Shown one piece after another: positions 1-8,066 of a DNA stretch of 43,372 nt. The stretch covers positions 1 to 43,372 of the forward strand of contig SBGD01000051.1 in NCBI GenBank assembly GCA_006226775.1, given 5' to 3'. A program made the position numbers and the translations under genes. This stretch comes from Paracoccaceae bacterium. GTDB lineage: Bacteria; Pseudomonadota; Alphaproteobacteria; Rhodobacterales; Rhodobacteraceae. Numbering within the stretch: position 1 is the stretch's first letter; each line of letters opens with the position of its first letter. The notes below the pieces were generated by a model. It made no database searches and was not told where the DNA came from. It saw only the letters and a list, made by a program, of their open reading frames with translations.

Positions 1-9
1 GTCGCGCTA

Positions 10-180
10 TCCCGGCCCGGAATCAAGGGCGTAGCCCGCCGGGCCAGCGGCTGCCCGCCCCCCGGGCTGCCGCTACCGCCGATCTTGGTGCATCGCTCTG
101 AGTTGGGAGTGACTTGGCAGGCATAAAGTGCCTCACACAACCGTCGCTGCGGCATCCCGCGGGCAGCCGCTGGCCCGGCT
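10..180. repeat. Dispersed inverted-arm element, copy 1
   Basis: This non-coding element shares its flank, both arms and part of its centre with 9399-9566. The left arm (38-58) and right arm (159-179) are a perfect 21-bp inverted repeat. A second short complementary block lies just inside the arms (about 63-72 against 150-157). Outside the left arm, GGCCCGG at 14-20 could instead pair with CCGGGCC at 39-45, so two exclusive foldings are possible. Base 52/165 is a T-A pair here and a G-C pair in the other copy, which supports a selected structure. No reading frame in it looks like a gene. It is MITE-like in shape, but I see no clear target duplication. Confidence 0.75.
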
Positions 181-358
181 GACGTTGCGTGGGGTTGAGG
201 TCCGCTCCAGGCCACGCGCGGTCGGGCGCACAGCCTTCGCCGCGGAAACCAAGGACCGTTTGCGCCACCACATTGCAAGCCTTTCCCCGCTCGCTTAGGA
301 ATGACCCACGGGGAAGGCGGTTCCCACAGACCACATATTCAGGACGGACATTCGGAAC
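181..358 (+). other. Gene-free leader of the aldolase gene
   Basis: Together with the repeat before it, this makes 358 bases without a gene at the window start. It should hold the aldolase promoter, but I see no convincing -35/-10 pair and no operator palindrome. Confidence 0.4.
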
Positions 359-1252
359 ATGACAAACGAAGCAATGGCCAGCCAGATGGCCACCAAGGAC
401 GGCTTCATCGCGGCGCTCGACCAATCCGGCGGATCGACCCCCAAGGCCCTGCGCCTCTACGGGATCGAGGAAGACGCCTATGACGGCGAGGCCGAGATGT
501 ACGAGCTGATCCACCAGATGCGCGCCCGCATCATCAAGGCCCCGGCCTTCTCCAGCGGCAAGGTGATCGGCGCGATCCTGTTCGAGCGGACCATGGACAG
601 CGACATCGACGGCACGCCCACCGCGGAATACCTCTGGAAGACCTGCGGCGTGGTGCCCTTTCTGAAAGTGGACAAGGGGCTCTGCGAGGCCACCGATGGC
701 GTCAAGCTGATGAAGGCCATGCCCGACCTCGACGCCACCTGCGCCAAGGCGGCGGCCAAGGGCATCTTCGGCACCAAGATGCGCTCGGTCATCGATGCAG
801 CCAACCAGGCGGGCATTGCCAGCATCGTCGCCCAGCAGTTCGAGGTCGGCCGCCAGATCGCCAGCCACGGCTTGATGCCGATCCTCGAGCCGGAGGTGAC
901 CATCACCATCGCCGACAAACCCGAGGCCGAGACCATCCTGCGCGACGAGATCCTCAAGCACCTCGACGCCCTGCCCGAGGGCGAGCAGGTCATGCTCAAG
1001 CTCTCGCTGCCGACCGAGGCGAATTTCTACAAGCCGCTGATCGACCACCCCAAGGTGATGCGCGTCGTGGCGCTCTCGGGCGGCTATTCGCGCGACGAGG
1101 CGAACGAGAAACTGTCGCAGAACACCGGCATGATCGCCAGCTTCTCGCGCGGGCTGGCCGAGGGGCTCTCGGCGCAGCAGTCGGACGAAGAATTCAACGC
1201 GACAATTTCCGATGCCATCGACGGCATCTACGAGGCCTCCAATGCCGGCTGA
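359..1252 (+). CDS. fda: Fructose-bisphosphate aldolase, class I
   Basis: This 297-residue enzyme cleaves fructose 1,6-bisphosphate to dihydroxyacetone phosphate and glyceraldehyde 3-phosphate (glycolysis, gluconeogenesis, Calvin-cycle sugars) in the cytoplasm. The N-terminal motif ALDQSGGSTPKAL is characteristic of the compact bacterial class I aldolases (Staphylococcus Fda type). The Schiff-base lysine is probably K214 in the MLKLSLP strand, and LSGGYSRDEAN near residue 240 forms the phosphate-binding loop. Length is normal. The ATG at 359 is used; an in-frame ATG at 374 is an alternative because no strong ribosome site decides between them. The gene stands alone, converging on the lipoprotein hydrolase gene. 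Assignment is firm at family level. Confidence 0.93.
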   Translation: MTNEAMASQMATKDGFIAALDQSGGSTPKALRLYGIEEDAYDGEAEMYELIHQMRARIIKAPAFSSGKVIGAILFERTMDSDIDGTPTAEYLWKTCGVVPFLKVDKGLCEATDGVKLMKAMPDLDATCAKAAAKGIFGTKMRSVIDAANQAGIASIVAQQFEVGRQIASHGLMPILEPEVTITIADKPEAETILRDEILKHLDALPEGEQVMLKLSLPTEANFYKPLIDHPKVMRVVALSGGYSRDEANEKLSQNTGMIASFSRGLAEGLSAQQSDEEFNATISDAIDGIYEASNAG

Positions 1253-1276
1253 ACCTTGGCGGCATCCGGCGACGAC

Positions 1277-1300
1277 GGGCGGTCCATCGGGCCGCCCTTC
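1277..1300. terminator. Possible bidirectional terminator
   Basis: GGGCGG (1277-1282) pairs with CCGCCC (1292-1297) around a 9-nt loop, between two convergent genes. The following T-run is weak, so termination is plausible but not certain. Confidence 0.4.
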
Positions 1301-1327
1301 TGCGTTGGAGGCGCTGTCGGCCCGCGC

Positions 1328-2311
1328 CTACCGGATGTCGTGGTAGCTGCGCAGCAGCTCGATCGCGCGCGGCGCGGCAAAGGCGGTGTCATGGCCAGGC
1401 CCGCCCGGCTCGGCATAGTCGGTCAGATCGACGATGATCAGCGGCAACCTACCCAGCCCCTCGGCCGAGGTGATCGCCCCCAGCCGCCGCGGCCGGCCCG
1501 CCAGCCAGGCCGAGACATCCAGCACCTTGTCGCGCGCCGACACCATCAGCAGGAAAGGCTGCGGAAAGGGCTTGATGCGCCGGGCCTGGCTGACAAAGAC
1601 CTCCGGGTCGATATCGGGCGAGATCAGCGCCACGCCGGAAAGGTTGCGCAACACCGCCCCGCGCCCGCCGATCGAGATCTGGCGCAGCGTCTCCATCACC
1701 AGTTGCGAGCCCATGGAATGCGCCACCACCATGACCTCGCGCCCGCCGCCGGTCAGCGCCAGCAGCAGCTCCTCCAGCGCGTCGCGCGCGAAGATCACGC
1801 TGTCGCGGTCATGGGCATAGCGGCCCGGGTCGCCGTAGGAGGGCCAGGAAAAGGCGATCACCGGCATGCGGGCGTCGAAATCATGCGCCATCTGCGCCAG
1901 CCGATAGGTCGCCTCGGCATTGGTGGTATTGTAGCCATGCACGAAGAGGATCACCTCGTCGCGCCCGCCGGGCGCGGCATCGACGGCGCGCAGGAAGGAC
2001 CGCATCCCGCCATAGGCATAGGCGCGCGACAGCACGAAATGGCGCTGCGGATCGGGCGCGGCGCCCTGCGGCCATTCGATCCGGCCGTCCTGGTGGACCG
2101 GCGGCACCGAGACATCCGCCCGCGCAAAGCGCAGCTCGCGCCCGCGCGCGCCGGAAAACTGCACGCCATTTTCGGACGAAAGCGCCCGGATCGAGGCGAC
2201 AAAGACCGTGCGCAGATGGCCCGCCTCGGTGCCGCGCACCAGGTCGAAGCCGCCCCGCGGCATACAGCCCGCAAGCACCACAACCACAAGAAGAAGGACG
2301 AGCCGTTGCAT
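1328..2311 (-). CDS. Lipoprotein alpha/beta hydrolase, DUF900 family
   Basis: A 327-residue predicted serine hydrolase anchored as a lipoprotein. The start at 2311 gives a signal peptide with a hydrophobic core at residues 4-13 and a lipobox LAGC with the lipidated cysteine at residue 16. Longer reading of the frame upstream gives no signal and is unlikely. The hydrolase fold shows the strand-turn FVHGYN (123-128), the nucleophile elbow AHSMG with serine 199, and an SPDID acidic turn near 231, matching DUF900 (PF05990) proteins. The substrate is unknown. It is divergent from ftsB, whose start lies 166 bp away. I infer an inner or outer membrane-attached esterase or lipase-like role; confidence in the fold is high, in function low. 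Confidence 0.82.
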   Translation of the reverse strand: MQRLVLLLVVVVLAGCMPRGGFDLVRGTEAGHLRTVFVASIRALSSENGVQFSGARGRELRFARADVSVPPVHQDGRIEWPQGAAPDPQRHFVLSRAYAYGGMRSFLRAVDAAPGGRDEVILFVHGYNTTNAEATYRLAQMAHDFDARMPVIAFSWPSYGDPGRYAHDRDSVIFARDALEELLLALTGGGREVMVVAHSMGSQLVMETLRQISIGGRGAVLRNLSGVALISPDIDPEVFVSQARRIKPFPQPFLLMVSARDKVLDVSAWLAGRPRRLGAITSAEGLGRLPLIIVDLTDYAEPGGPGHDTAFAAPRAIELLRSYHDIR

Positions 2312-2477
2312 CCCCCCGTGATACCGCCCCCGGGCGCGCAGGCATAGCCCCCGCCCCGGCTTTCGGCGAAAACGACACACTCGGGCGGCTGTCGCCACCG
2401 CTGGCAATTCACAGGCCGAATCGCCTGTGGCATAGTCGCCGGACCGCATCCCCCAAGAGATGCTTCAGAGGCAGAAA

Positions 2478-2780
2478 ATGAGCGCAAGTCCCGCCCGCAG
2501 GAATATCGTGCCGCTGAGCGTGTTCGCCGTCGCCTTCACGCTGGGCGCCTATTTCACCTTTGCCGCCGTGCAGGGCGACTACGGGCTGTTCCGCCGTGCG
2601 GAAATCCTCGACGAGGCCGCCCGTCTCGAAGCCGAGCGCGACCAGCTGCGCGCCAACGTGGCCGAGATGGAGAACCTGACCCACCGGCTGTCGGACGCCT
2701 ATCTCGACCTCGACCTTCTGGACCAGCAGGCCCGCGACGTGCTGGGCCTGATCCGGATGGACGAAATCGTCATCCGCTGA
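2478..2780 (+). CDS. ftsB: Cell division protein FtsB (septum formation initiator)
   Basis: This 100-residue bitopic membrane protein of the divisome bridges FtsL and FtsQ in septal peptidoglycan synthesis. A short cytoplasmic head is followed by one membrane span (about residues 9-30). A heptad-rich coiled coil with alternating charged residues then runs from about 38 to 75 (EAARLEAERDQLRANVAEME). The tail LLDQQARDVLGLIRMDEIVI is typical of DivIC/FtsB in alphaproteobacteria. The ATG at 2478 is chosen because AGAGG lies 7 nt upstream; an ATG at 2460 lacks a ribosome site. It precedes the pyruvate dehydrogenase operon but is separated from it by 400 bp of repeats. Confidence 0.88.
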   Translation: MSASPARRNIVPLSVFAVAFTLGAYFTFAAVQGDYGLFRRAEILDEAARLEAERDQLRANVAEMENLTHRLSDAYLDLDLLDQQARDVLGLIRMDEIVIR

Positions 2781-2821
2781 CGCGCCGCACCAGGCCCAAC
2801 GCCGCCCCCGGGCGTTTCCCC

Positions 2822-3035
2822 GTCCCGGACCTGATCCGGGACCTCCCGGTCGCCTCCCGCTCCCCCCGATGGCACGGTTGCCAACCGCACAAGCGCCAAA
2901 GCCGGACACCCTGCGATCCGCAGTCCCGGACTAGATCCGGGACCTCCCGGTCACCTTTGCGCACCCACGATGGCGCGGTGCCAGAACGCAGCGACCGCGT
3001 ACCAGGGGCGCGAGGTCCCGGATCAAGTCCGGGAC
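2822..3035. repeat. Cluster of three palindromic GTCCCGGA repeats
   Basis: The 401-bp gap between ftsB and pdhA holds no credible gene. It carries the near-palindrome GTCCCGGACCTGATCCGGGAC at 2822-2842, a direct copy at 2923-2943 and an inverted copy at about 3013-3035. The first two copies share a further block (ACCTCCCGGTC and a later GATGGC..CGGT..GCCA), so they are two ends of a roughly 100-bp duplication. Translations of such repeats give strings like PDQVRD that recur as spurious ORFs in related genomes. The motif also lies inside pdhB at 4914-4936. Confidence 0.8.
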
Positions 3036-3181
3036 TGCGTCGGAACGGCGTCGCGCAGGCCGCATCGGGCCCGAACCCGCGGCACTCCCGGGCCGCGCGC
3101 ATTCTCCCCTTTCCCTTGCCGCCTCCCATGCGTTACGCTTTGGTTCAACACTAAACCATTTGTCACGGGGAGGGTGTCGCC

Positions 3182-4180
3182 ATGGCCACGCGCAAATCGA
3201 CGAAAAAGCCCAATGTTTCCAGGGAAGACCTCACCGCCTATTACCGCGACATGCTGCTGATCCGCCGGTTCGAGGAAAAGGCCGGCCAGCTCTACGGCAT
3301 GGGCCTGATCGGCGGCTTCTGTCACCTCTACATCGGCCAGGAGGCCGTGGTGGTCGGGCTCGAGGCCGCCGCCGAGGAGGGCGACAAGCGCATCACCTCC
3401 TACCGCGATCACGGCCACATGCTGGCCTGCGGCATGGACCCCGACGGCGTCATGGCCGAACTCACCGGGCGCGAGGGCGGCTATTCCAAGGGCAAGGGCG
3501 GCTCGATGCACATGTTCTCGAAGGAAAAGGACTTCTACGGCGGCCATGGCATCGTCGGCGCCCAGGTGCCGATCGGCGCGGGCCTCGCCTTTGCCGACAA
3601 GTACAAGGGCAACGGGCGCGTCACCTTCACCTATTTCGGCGATGGCGCCGCCAACCAGGGCCAGGTCTACGAGACCTTCAACATGGCCGCGCTCTGGCAG
3701 CTTCCGGTGATTTTCGTCATTGAAAACAACCAGTACGCCATGGGCACCGCCCAGCAACGCTCGACCTCCACCCCCGATCTGCACACCCGCGGCGAGGCCT
3801 TCGGCATCCCCGGCGAGGTGGTCGACGGCATGGACGTGCTGGCCGTCAAGGAGGCCGGCGAAAAGGCGGTCGGCCACTGCCGCGCCGGCAAGGGGCCCTA
3901 TATCCTCGAGGTAAAAACCTACCGTTACCGCGGCCATTCGATGTCCGACCCGGCCAAGTACCGCACCCGCGAGGAGGTGCAGAAGATGCGCGAGGAACGC
4001 GATCCGATCGAACATGTCCGCGCGCTCCTGCTGGAAGGCAAACACGCCAGCGAAGACGACCTCAAGGCCATCGACAAGGAGATCAAGAAGGTGGTCAACG
4101 CCGCCGCCGACTTTGCCCGCGAAAGCCCGGAGCCGCACCTCGACGAGCTTTGGACCGATATCTACGCGGAGGCCACCTGA
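3182..4180 (+). CDS. pdhA: Pyruvate dehydrogenase E1 component, alpha subunit
   Basis: This 332-residue subunit binds thiamine diphosphate and, with PdhB, decarboxylates pyruvate and transfers the acetyl group to lipoyl-lysine of the complex. The TPP motif runs from GDGAANQG (about residue 153) to the ENN near 180. The phosphorylation-loop region YRYRGHSMSDP lies near residue 245. Length and order are those of alphaproteobacterial E1 alpha. The ATG at 3182 has GGGGAGGG about 8 nt upstream. The stop overlaps the next start by one base (TGATG), so translation is coupled. It is the first gene of the pyruvate dehydrogenase operon; no E3 gene is in the window. Confidence 0.96.
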   Translation: MATRKSTKKPNVSREDLTAYYRDMLLIRRFEEKAGQLYGMGLIGGFCHLYIGQEAVVVGLEAAAEEGDKRITSYRDHGHMLACGMDPDGVMAELTGREGGYSKGKGGSMHMFSKEKDFYGGHGIVGAQVPIGAGLAFADKYKGNGRVTFTYFGDGAANQGQVYETFNMAALWQLPVIFVIENNQYAMGTAQQRSTSTPDLHTRGEAFGIPGEVVDGMDVLAVKEAGEKAVGHCRAGKGPYILEVKTYRYRGHSMSDPAKYRTREEVQKMREERDPIEHVRALLLEGKHASEDDLKAIDKEIKKVVNAAADFARESPEPHLDELWTDIYAEAT

Positions 4181-4563
4181 TGCCGCATTTCGAGATTCAC
4201 GTCAGCGACACCGCCCGCGCCCGGAGCTTCTACAGCGGGCTGTTCGGCTGGGACTTCGAGGCGATGGAGGCGGGCGAGGACATGGAATATTTCCTGATCT
4301 CCGGCCCCGGGATCGAGGCGCCCCTGACCGGCGGCATGATGCCCCGTATGGGCGACGCCCCTGCGCCCGGCGGCCCGGTACGCGGCTGCACGCTGATCTT
4401 CGAGGTCGCCGATTGCGATGACCGCTACGCCTGGGCGCTGGCAAATGGCGGCGCCGAGGCGCTGCCGCCCACGGATTATCCCGGCATCGGCCGCGCGGCC
4501 TATGTCGAGGATGGCGAAGGCAATATCGTCGGCGTCATCACGCCTGCAGAGGGGGGACACTAG
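4180..4563 (+). CDS. VOC (glyoxalase/bleomycin-resistance fold) protein
   Basis: A 127-residue protein of the vicinal oxygen chelate superfamily. It shows the usual beta-alpha-beta-beta-beta pattern: FEIHVSDTARARSFYSGLFGWDF at the start, and the second half ending with AAYVEDGEGNIVGV. The start ATG at 4180 overlaps the pdhA stop by one base, and its own stop is 3 bases before pdhB, so it is translated as part of the pyruvate dehydrogenase operon. The H and E positions typical of metal binding are partly present (H near residue 7, E near residue 110). The substrate is unknown. Its position between E1 alpha and E1 beta hints at a role linked to pyruvate or a toxic 2-oxoaldehyde, but this is only inference. 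Confidence 0.82.
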   Translation: MPHFEIHVSDTARARSFYSGLFGWDFEAMEAGEDMEYFLISGPGIEAPLTGGMMPRMGDAPAPGGPVRGCTLIFEVADCDDRYAWALANGGAEALPPTDYPGIGRAAYVEDGEGNIVGVITPAEGGH

Positions 4564-4566
4564 ATC

Positions 4567-5961
4567 ATGGCCACGGAAATCCTCATGCCCGCGCTGAGCC
4601 CGACGATGGAAGAAGGCACCCTGGCCAAATGGCTGGTCAAGGAGGGCGACACCGTCAGTTCCGGCGACATCATCGCCGAGATCGAGACCGACAAGGCGAC
4701 CATGGAATTCGAGGCGGTGGACGAAGGCACCCTCGGCAAGATCCTGGTCGCCGAGGGCACCGAAGGCGTCAAGGTCAATACCCCGATCGCGGTGCTGGTC
4801 GAAGAGGGCGAAAGCGCCGAAGACGCCGCCGCAGCTCCGGCCGCAGATACCGAGCCCGAGCCGGGGTCTCCCGCCAAACAGAGCAACGCGGCCGCGGAGT
4901 CCAAGTCGGAAGGAGGTCCCGGATCAAGCCCGGAACGGGTTCGACCCCCGGTCGAACCCGACTGGCCCGAAGGCACCGAGGTCAGGCAACAGACCGTCCG
5001 CGAAGCGCTCCGCGACGCCATGGCCGAGGAAATGCGCGCCGACGAGGATGTCTTCCTGATGGGCGAGGAGGTCGGCGAATACCAGGGCGCCTACAAGATC
5101 TCGCAAGGGTTGCTCGATGAATTCGGGCCGCGCCGCGTCATCGACACCCCGATCACCGAACACGGCTTCACCGGCCTCGCCGTCGGCGCGGCCTTTGGCG
5201 GGCTCAAGCCCATCGTCGAGTTCATGACCTTCAACTTCTCGATGCAGGCGATGGACCAGATCGTCAATTCCGCCGCCAAGACGCTCTACATGTCCGGCGG
5301 CCAGATGGGCGCGCCGATGGTGTTCCGCGGCCCCAATGGCGCGGCGGCCCGCGTCGCCGCCCAGCACAGCCAGGATTTCGCCGCCTGGTTCACCCATATC
5401 CCCGGCCTGAAAGTGGCCATGCCCTATTCCGCCAGTGACGCCAAGGGGTTGCTCAAATCCGCCATCCGCGACCCCAACCCGGTGATCTTCCTCGAAAACG
5501 AGATCCTCTATGGCAAGTCTTTCGACGTCCCCGTCATGGACGATTTCACCGTGCCCTTCGGCAAGGCCCGTATCTGGCGCGAAGGCACCGACGTCACCCT
5601 CGTCAGCTTCGGCATCGGCATGACCTACGCGCTGGAAGCCGCTGAAAAGCTCAGCAAGGACGGCATCGAGGCCGAGGTCATCGACCTGCGCACCCTGCGC
5701 CCGATGGACACCGAAACCGTGATCGAAAGCGTGCAGAAAACCAACCGCTGCGTCACCATCGAAGAGGGCTTTCCCAAAGGCGCCATCGGCAACCATATCT
5801 CGGCGGTACTGATGGAACAGGCCTTCGACTGGCTCGACGCGCCCGTCATCAACTGCACCGGCAAGGACGTGCCGATGCCCTATGCCGCCAACCTGGAAAA
5901 ACACGCCCTGACCTCGACCGCCGAGGTGCTCGAGGCGGTCAAAAAAGTGACCTACCGCTGA
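4567..5961 (+). CDS. pdhB: Pyruvate dehydrogenase E1 component, beta subunit with lipoyl domain
   Basis: This 464-residue E1 beta carries an N-terminal lipoyl domain (residues 1-80, lipoylated lysine K43 in ETDKATMEF), as in Rhodobacteraceae and Zymomonas. A flexible linker (about 82-135) leads to the transketolase-like pyrimidine-binding domain (from [26 protein letters not shown]). The C-terminal transketolase domain runs from about 335 to the end ([13 protein letters not shown]). The linker is unusual: residues 116-124 (GGPGSSPER) are encoded by a palindromic repeat that also occurs upstream of pdhA. Overlap with the next gene is one base (TGATG). Function is firm. Confidence 0.95.
   Translation: MATEILMPALSPTMEEGTLAKWLVKEGDTVSSGDIIAEIETDKATMEFEAVDEGTLGKILVAEGTEGVKVNTPIAVLVEEGESAEDAAAAPAADTEPEPGSPAKQSNAAAESKSEGGPGSSPERVRPPVEPDWPEGTEVRQQTVREALRDAMAEEMRADEDVFLMGEEVGEYQGAYKISQGLLDEFGPRRVIDTPITEHGFTGLAVGAAFGGLKPIVEFMTFNFSMQAMDQIVNSAAKTLYMSGGQMGAPMVFRGPNGAAARVAAQHSQDFAAWFTHIPGLKVAMPYSASDAKGLLKSAIRDPNPVIFLENEILYGKSFDVPVMDDFTVPFGKARIWREGTDVTLVSFGIGMTYALEAAEKLSKDGIEAEVIDLRTLRPMDTETVIESVQKTNRCVTIEEGFPKGAIGNHISAVLMEQAFDWLDAPVINCTGKDVPMPYAANLEKHALTSTAEVLEAVKKVTYR
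4914..4936. repeat. Palindromic repeat inside the pdhB linker
   Basis: AGGTCCCGGATCAAG followed by CCCGGAAC matches the inverted copy at 3013-3035 with about two differences. It sits in the pdhB frame and encodes part of the flexible linker, so the protein tolerates it. Confidence 0.75.
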
Positions 5962-6215
5962 TGGAGATCATGGGCCGCGATATCGAGACCGAAAGCTACC
6001 GCATCGCGCTGCAGGTGGACGGGCGCCCGGTCCTGGCCCATGTCCCCGAACGGCTGTTCTCCGATCACGGCGAACGCCCCAGCCACCAGGCGGCCTATGA
6101 AGGCATTGCCCACCAGCGCCGGAAAATCGAAACCGCCATCACCACCCTCGCCCAGGGCAAGACGCCGAAAGCGCCCTATGACACCATCACCCTGATCCCT
6201 TCATCTTGCCCCTAA
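5961..6215 (+). CDS. Small hypothetical protein in the pyruvate dehydrogenase operon
   Basis: An 84-residue protein I do not recognise. It starts on the last base of the pdhB stop codon (TGATG); an ATG at 5970 is an alternative. The sequence looks like a small alpha/beta domain: a strand SYRIALQVDGRPVLAHVP is followed by a helix with AAYEGIAHQRRKIETAITTLAQG. It has no membrane span and no signal peptide. Coupling to pdhB suggests co-expression with the complex. The last residues (PSSCP) and the stop codon lie inside a short dispersed motif shared with 22249-22272, so the 3' end of the gene may have been rewritten by that repeat. Function unknown. Confidence 0.72.
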   Translation: MEIMGRDIETESYRIALQVDGRPVLAHVPERLFSDHGERPSHQAAYEGIAHQRRKIETAITTLAQGKTPKAPYDTITLIPSSCP

Positions 6216-6220
6216 ACTCC
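6198..6220. repeat. Short dispersed motif, copy 1
   Basis: CCTTCATCTTGCCCC-TAAACTCC matches 22249-22272, which has one extra G. It provides the stop codon of the small gene before pdhC. Similar strings are, as I recall, frequent in intergenic DNA of this family. Confidence 0.6.
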
Positions 6221-6287
6221 GGGGAGCGCGAGGGGCTGGCCCCTCGCTCCCTCGCCCGCCAATAGCGCCACGTCCGGAGACGACACC

Positions 6288-7574
6288 ATGCCCACCGAAA
6301 TCCTGATGCCCGCCCTGTCGCCGACCATGGAGGAAGGCACCCTGGCCCGATGGCTGGTCAAGGAGGGGGACGCCGTGTCCGCGGGCGACCTTCTGGCCGA
6401 GATCGAAACCGACAAGGCAACGATGGAGTTCGAGGCCGTCGACGAGGGCGTGATCGGCAAGCTGCTGGTGGCCGAGGGCACCGAGGGCGTGAAGGTCAAT
6501 ACCGCCATCGCCGTCCTGCTCGACGACGGCGAACCCGCCGAGGACATCGCGGCCCCCTCATCGGGCCCTGACGGCCCCTCTTCGGAGCCCGCAGCGCCCG
6601 CCACGGAAGCCCCCGCGCCATCCGCCCCCCCGGCGCCGAAAACCCCCAAGGGCGCGCGCATCTTCGCCTCGCCCCTCGCCCGCCGCATTGCCGCCGACAA
6701 GGGGCTGGATCTCGCCACCATCGACGGCACCGGCCCGCGCGGCCGCATCGTCAAGGCCGATGTCGAGGCCGCCAGCGCCGCGCCGAAGACGCCTGCAAGG
6801 GCGGATGAGGCGCCTGCCCGCCCCGCCGCCGCCGCCGCGCCGCAACCCTCGGCCAGCCAGGTCGCCGCCATCTACGAGGGCCGCGACTACACCGAAATCA
6901 CCCTCGACGGGATGCGCCGGACCATCGCCGCCCGGCTCACCGAGGCGAAACAGACCATCCCACATTTCTACCTGCGCCGCGACATCGAACTCGACGCGCT
7001 GCTGAAATTCCGCGCCGAGCTCAATGCCCAGCTCGAACCCCGCGGCGTGAAACTCTCGGTCAACGATTTCATCATCAAGGCCTGCGCCGCCGCCCTGCAA
7101 CAGGTGCCTCAGGCCAATGCCGTCTGGGCCGGCGACCGCATCCTCAAGCTCACCCCCTCGGATGTCGCCGTCGCGGTGGCCATCGAGGGCGGACTCTTCA
7201 CCCCGGTCCTCCGGGATGCCCACCAGAAATCCCTCTCCGCGCTCTCGGCGGAAATGAAGGACCTGGCGGCGCGCGCCCGCGACCGCAAGCTCGCCCCGCA
7301 GGAGTACCAGGGCGGCAGCTTTGCCATCTCCAACCTCGGCATGTTCGGCATCGACAATTTCGACGCCGTCATCAACCCGCCCCATGGCGCCATCCTCGCG
7401 GTGGGGGCCGGGGTGAAAAAACCCGTGGTCAATGCCGAGGGCGCGCTGGCCGTGGCGACGGTGATGTCGGTCACGCTCTCGGTCGATCACCGGGTGATCG
7501 ACGGCGCGCTGGGGGCCGAGCTTCTGGCGGCGATCAAGGACGGGCTGGAACACCCCATGGCCCTGCTCGCCTGA
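6288..7574 (+). CDS. pdhC: Dihydrolipoamide acetyltransferase (E2 of pyruvate dehydrogenase)
   Basis: This 428-residue core enzyme passes the acetyl group from lipoyl-lysine to CoA. One lipoyl domain (residues 1-80, K43 in ETDKATMEF) is followed by a proline-alanine linker. The peripheral subunit-binding domain lies at about 123-162 ([21 protein letters not shown]). A second linker precedes the catalytic domain from about residue 205. The active-site motif DHRVIDG begins near residue 400, with the catalytic histidine next to it. The first 75 residues are almost identical to those of PdhB, so the two lipoyl domains are close paralogues. GGAG lies 9 nt before the ATG. It is the last gene of the operon. 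Confidence 0.96.
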   Translation: MPTEILMPALSPTMEEGTLARWLVKEGDAVSAGDLLAEIETDKATMEFEAVDEGVIGKLLVAEGTEGVKVNTAIAVLLDDGEPAEDIAAPSSGPDGPSSEPAAPATEAPAPSAPPAPKTPKGARIFASPLARRIAADKGLDLATIDGTGPRGRIVKADVEAASAAPKTPARADEAPARPAAAAAPQPSASQVAAIYEGRDYTEITLDGMRRTIAARLTEAKQTIPHFYLRRDIELDALLKFRAELNAQLEPRGVKLSVNDFIIKACAAALQQVPQANAVWAGDRILKLTPSDVAVAVAIEGGLFTPVLRDAHQKSLSALSAEMKDLAARARDRKLAPQEYQGGSFAISNLGMFGIDNFDAVINPPHGAILAVGAGVKKPVVNAEGALAVATVMSVTLSVDHRVIDGALGAELLAAIKDGLEHPMALLA

Positions 7575-7660
7575 CCCGAATCAACGAGGAGTGGATGCGC
7601 GCTGTCAAGGGAGGGTCTCCTCACCTGACGGCGCGGCCCTTGGCCGCGATACTGTGACTG

Positions 7661-7681
7661 GCGCCGCAGGTCGGCGTTTTT
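7661..7681 (+). terminator. Intrinsic terminator of the pyruvate dehydrogenase operon
   Basis: CGCCG (7662-7666) pairs with CGGCG (7672-7676) and is followed directly by TTTTT. It lies about 90 nt after the pdhC stop. The stem is short. Confidence 0.6.
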
Positions 7682-7733
7682 CAGTCCGGCCGGGCCCCCC
7701 CGTATTTCATGGCCCGGGAATTCCGAGGGTTCC

Positions 7734-8033
7734 ATGGTCATCGAATTGAATACCCCGCCGGACATCCTGGCAATCTGCCGCTTTGTCGGGCTGATCGGGG
7801 TGGCGCTTTACGTCGCCGGCGATTTCTGCCTCTGCCTCGGCAAGCTCGACAGTCGAAAACCGCTGTATTTCGGCATGGTCTTCACCGCCGCCTCCTGCGT
7901 GCTGGTCAGCCTCTGGGCCGATTTCAACCTCAGCGCCGCGCTGATCCAGTCGTTCTACATCGTGATGTCGCTGGGCGGCATCCTGGTGCGCTGGATCAAG
8001 CCTGCGCCCGCGCCGCTGCGCGATGCGGGCTGA
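7734..8033 (+). CDS. Small integral membrane protein, CBU_0592-like
   Basis: A 99-residue protein with three predicted membrane spans (about residues 12-34, 43-61 and 68-88: FVGLIGVALYVAGDFCLCLG, FGMVFTAASCVLVSLWA, FYIVMSLGGILVRWI). The layout matches the CBU_0592 family of small bacterial membrane proteins, whose role is unknown. The ATG has GAGGG at 7 nt. It stands between the pdh terminator and the convergent cysE gene. I cannot assign a function. Confidence 0.72.
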   Translation: MVIELNTPPDILAICRFVGLIGVALYVAGDFCLCLGKLDSRKPLYFGMVFTAASCVLVSLWADFNLSAALIQSFYIVMSLGGILVRWIKPAPAPLRDAG

Positions 8034-8066
8034 GCCCCGGGCCGGGGCCACAGCGGCACGCGGGCG

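Noticed and set aside
2770-3260. Several overlapping small ORFs between ftsB and pdhA.
   Set aside because: They translate palindromic repeats in different frames, have no ribosome sites and overlap each other on both strands.
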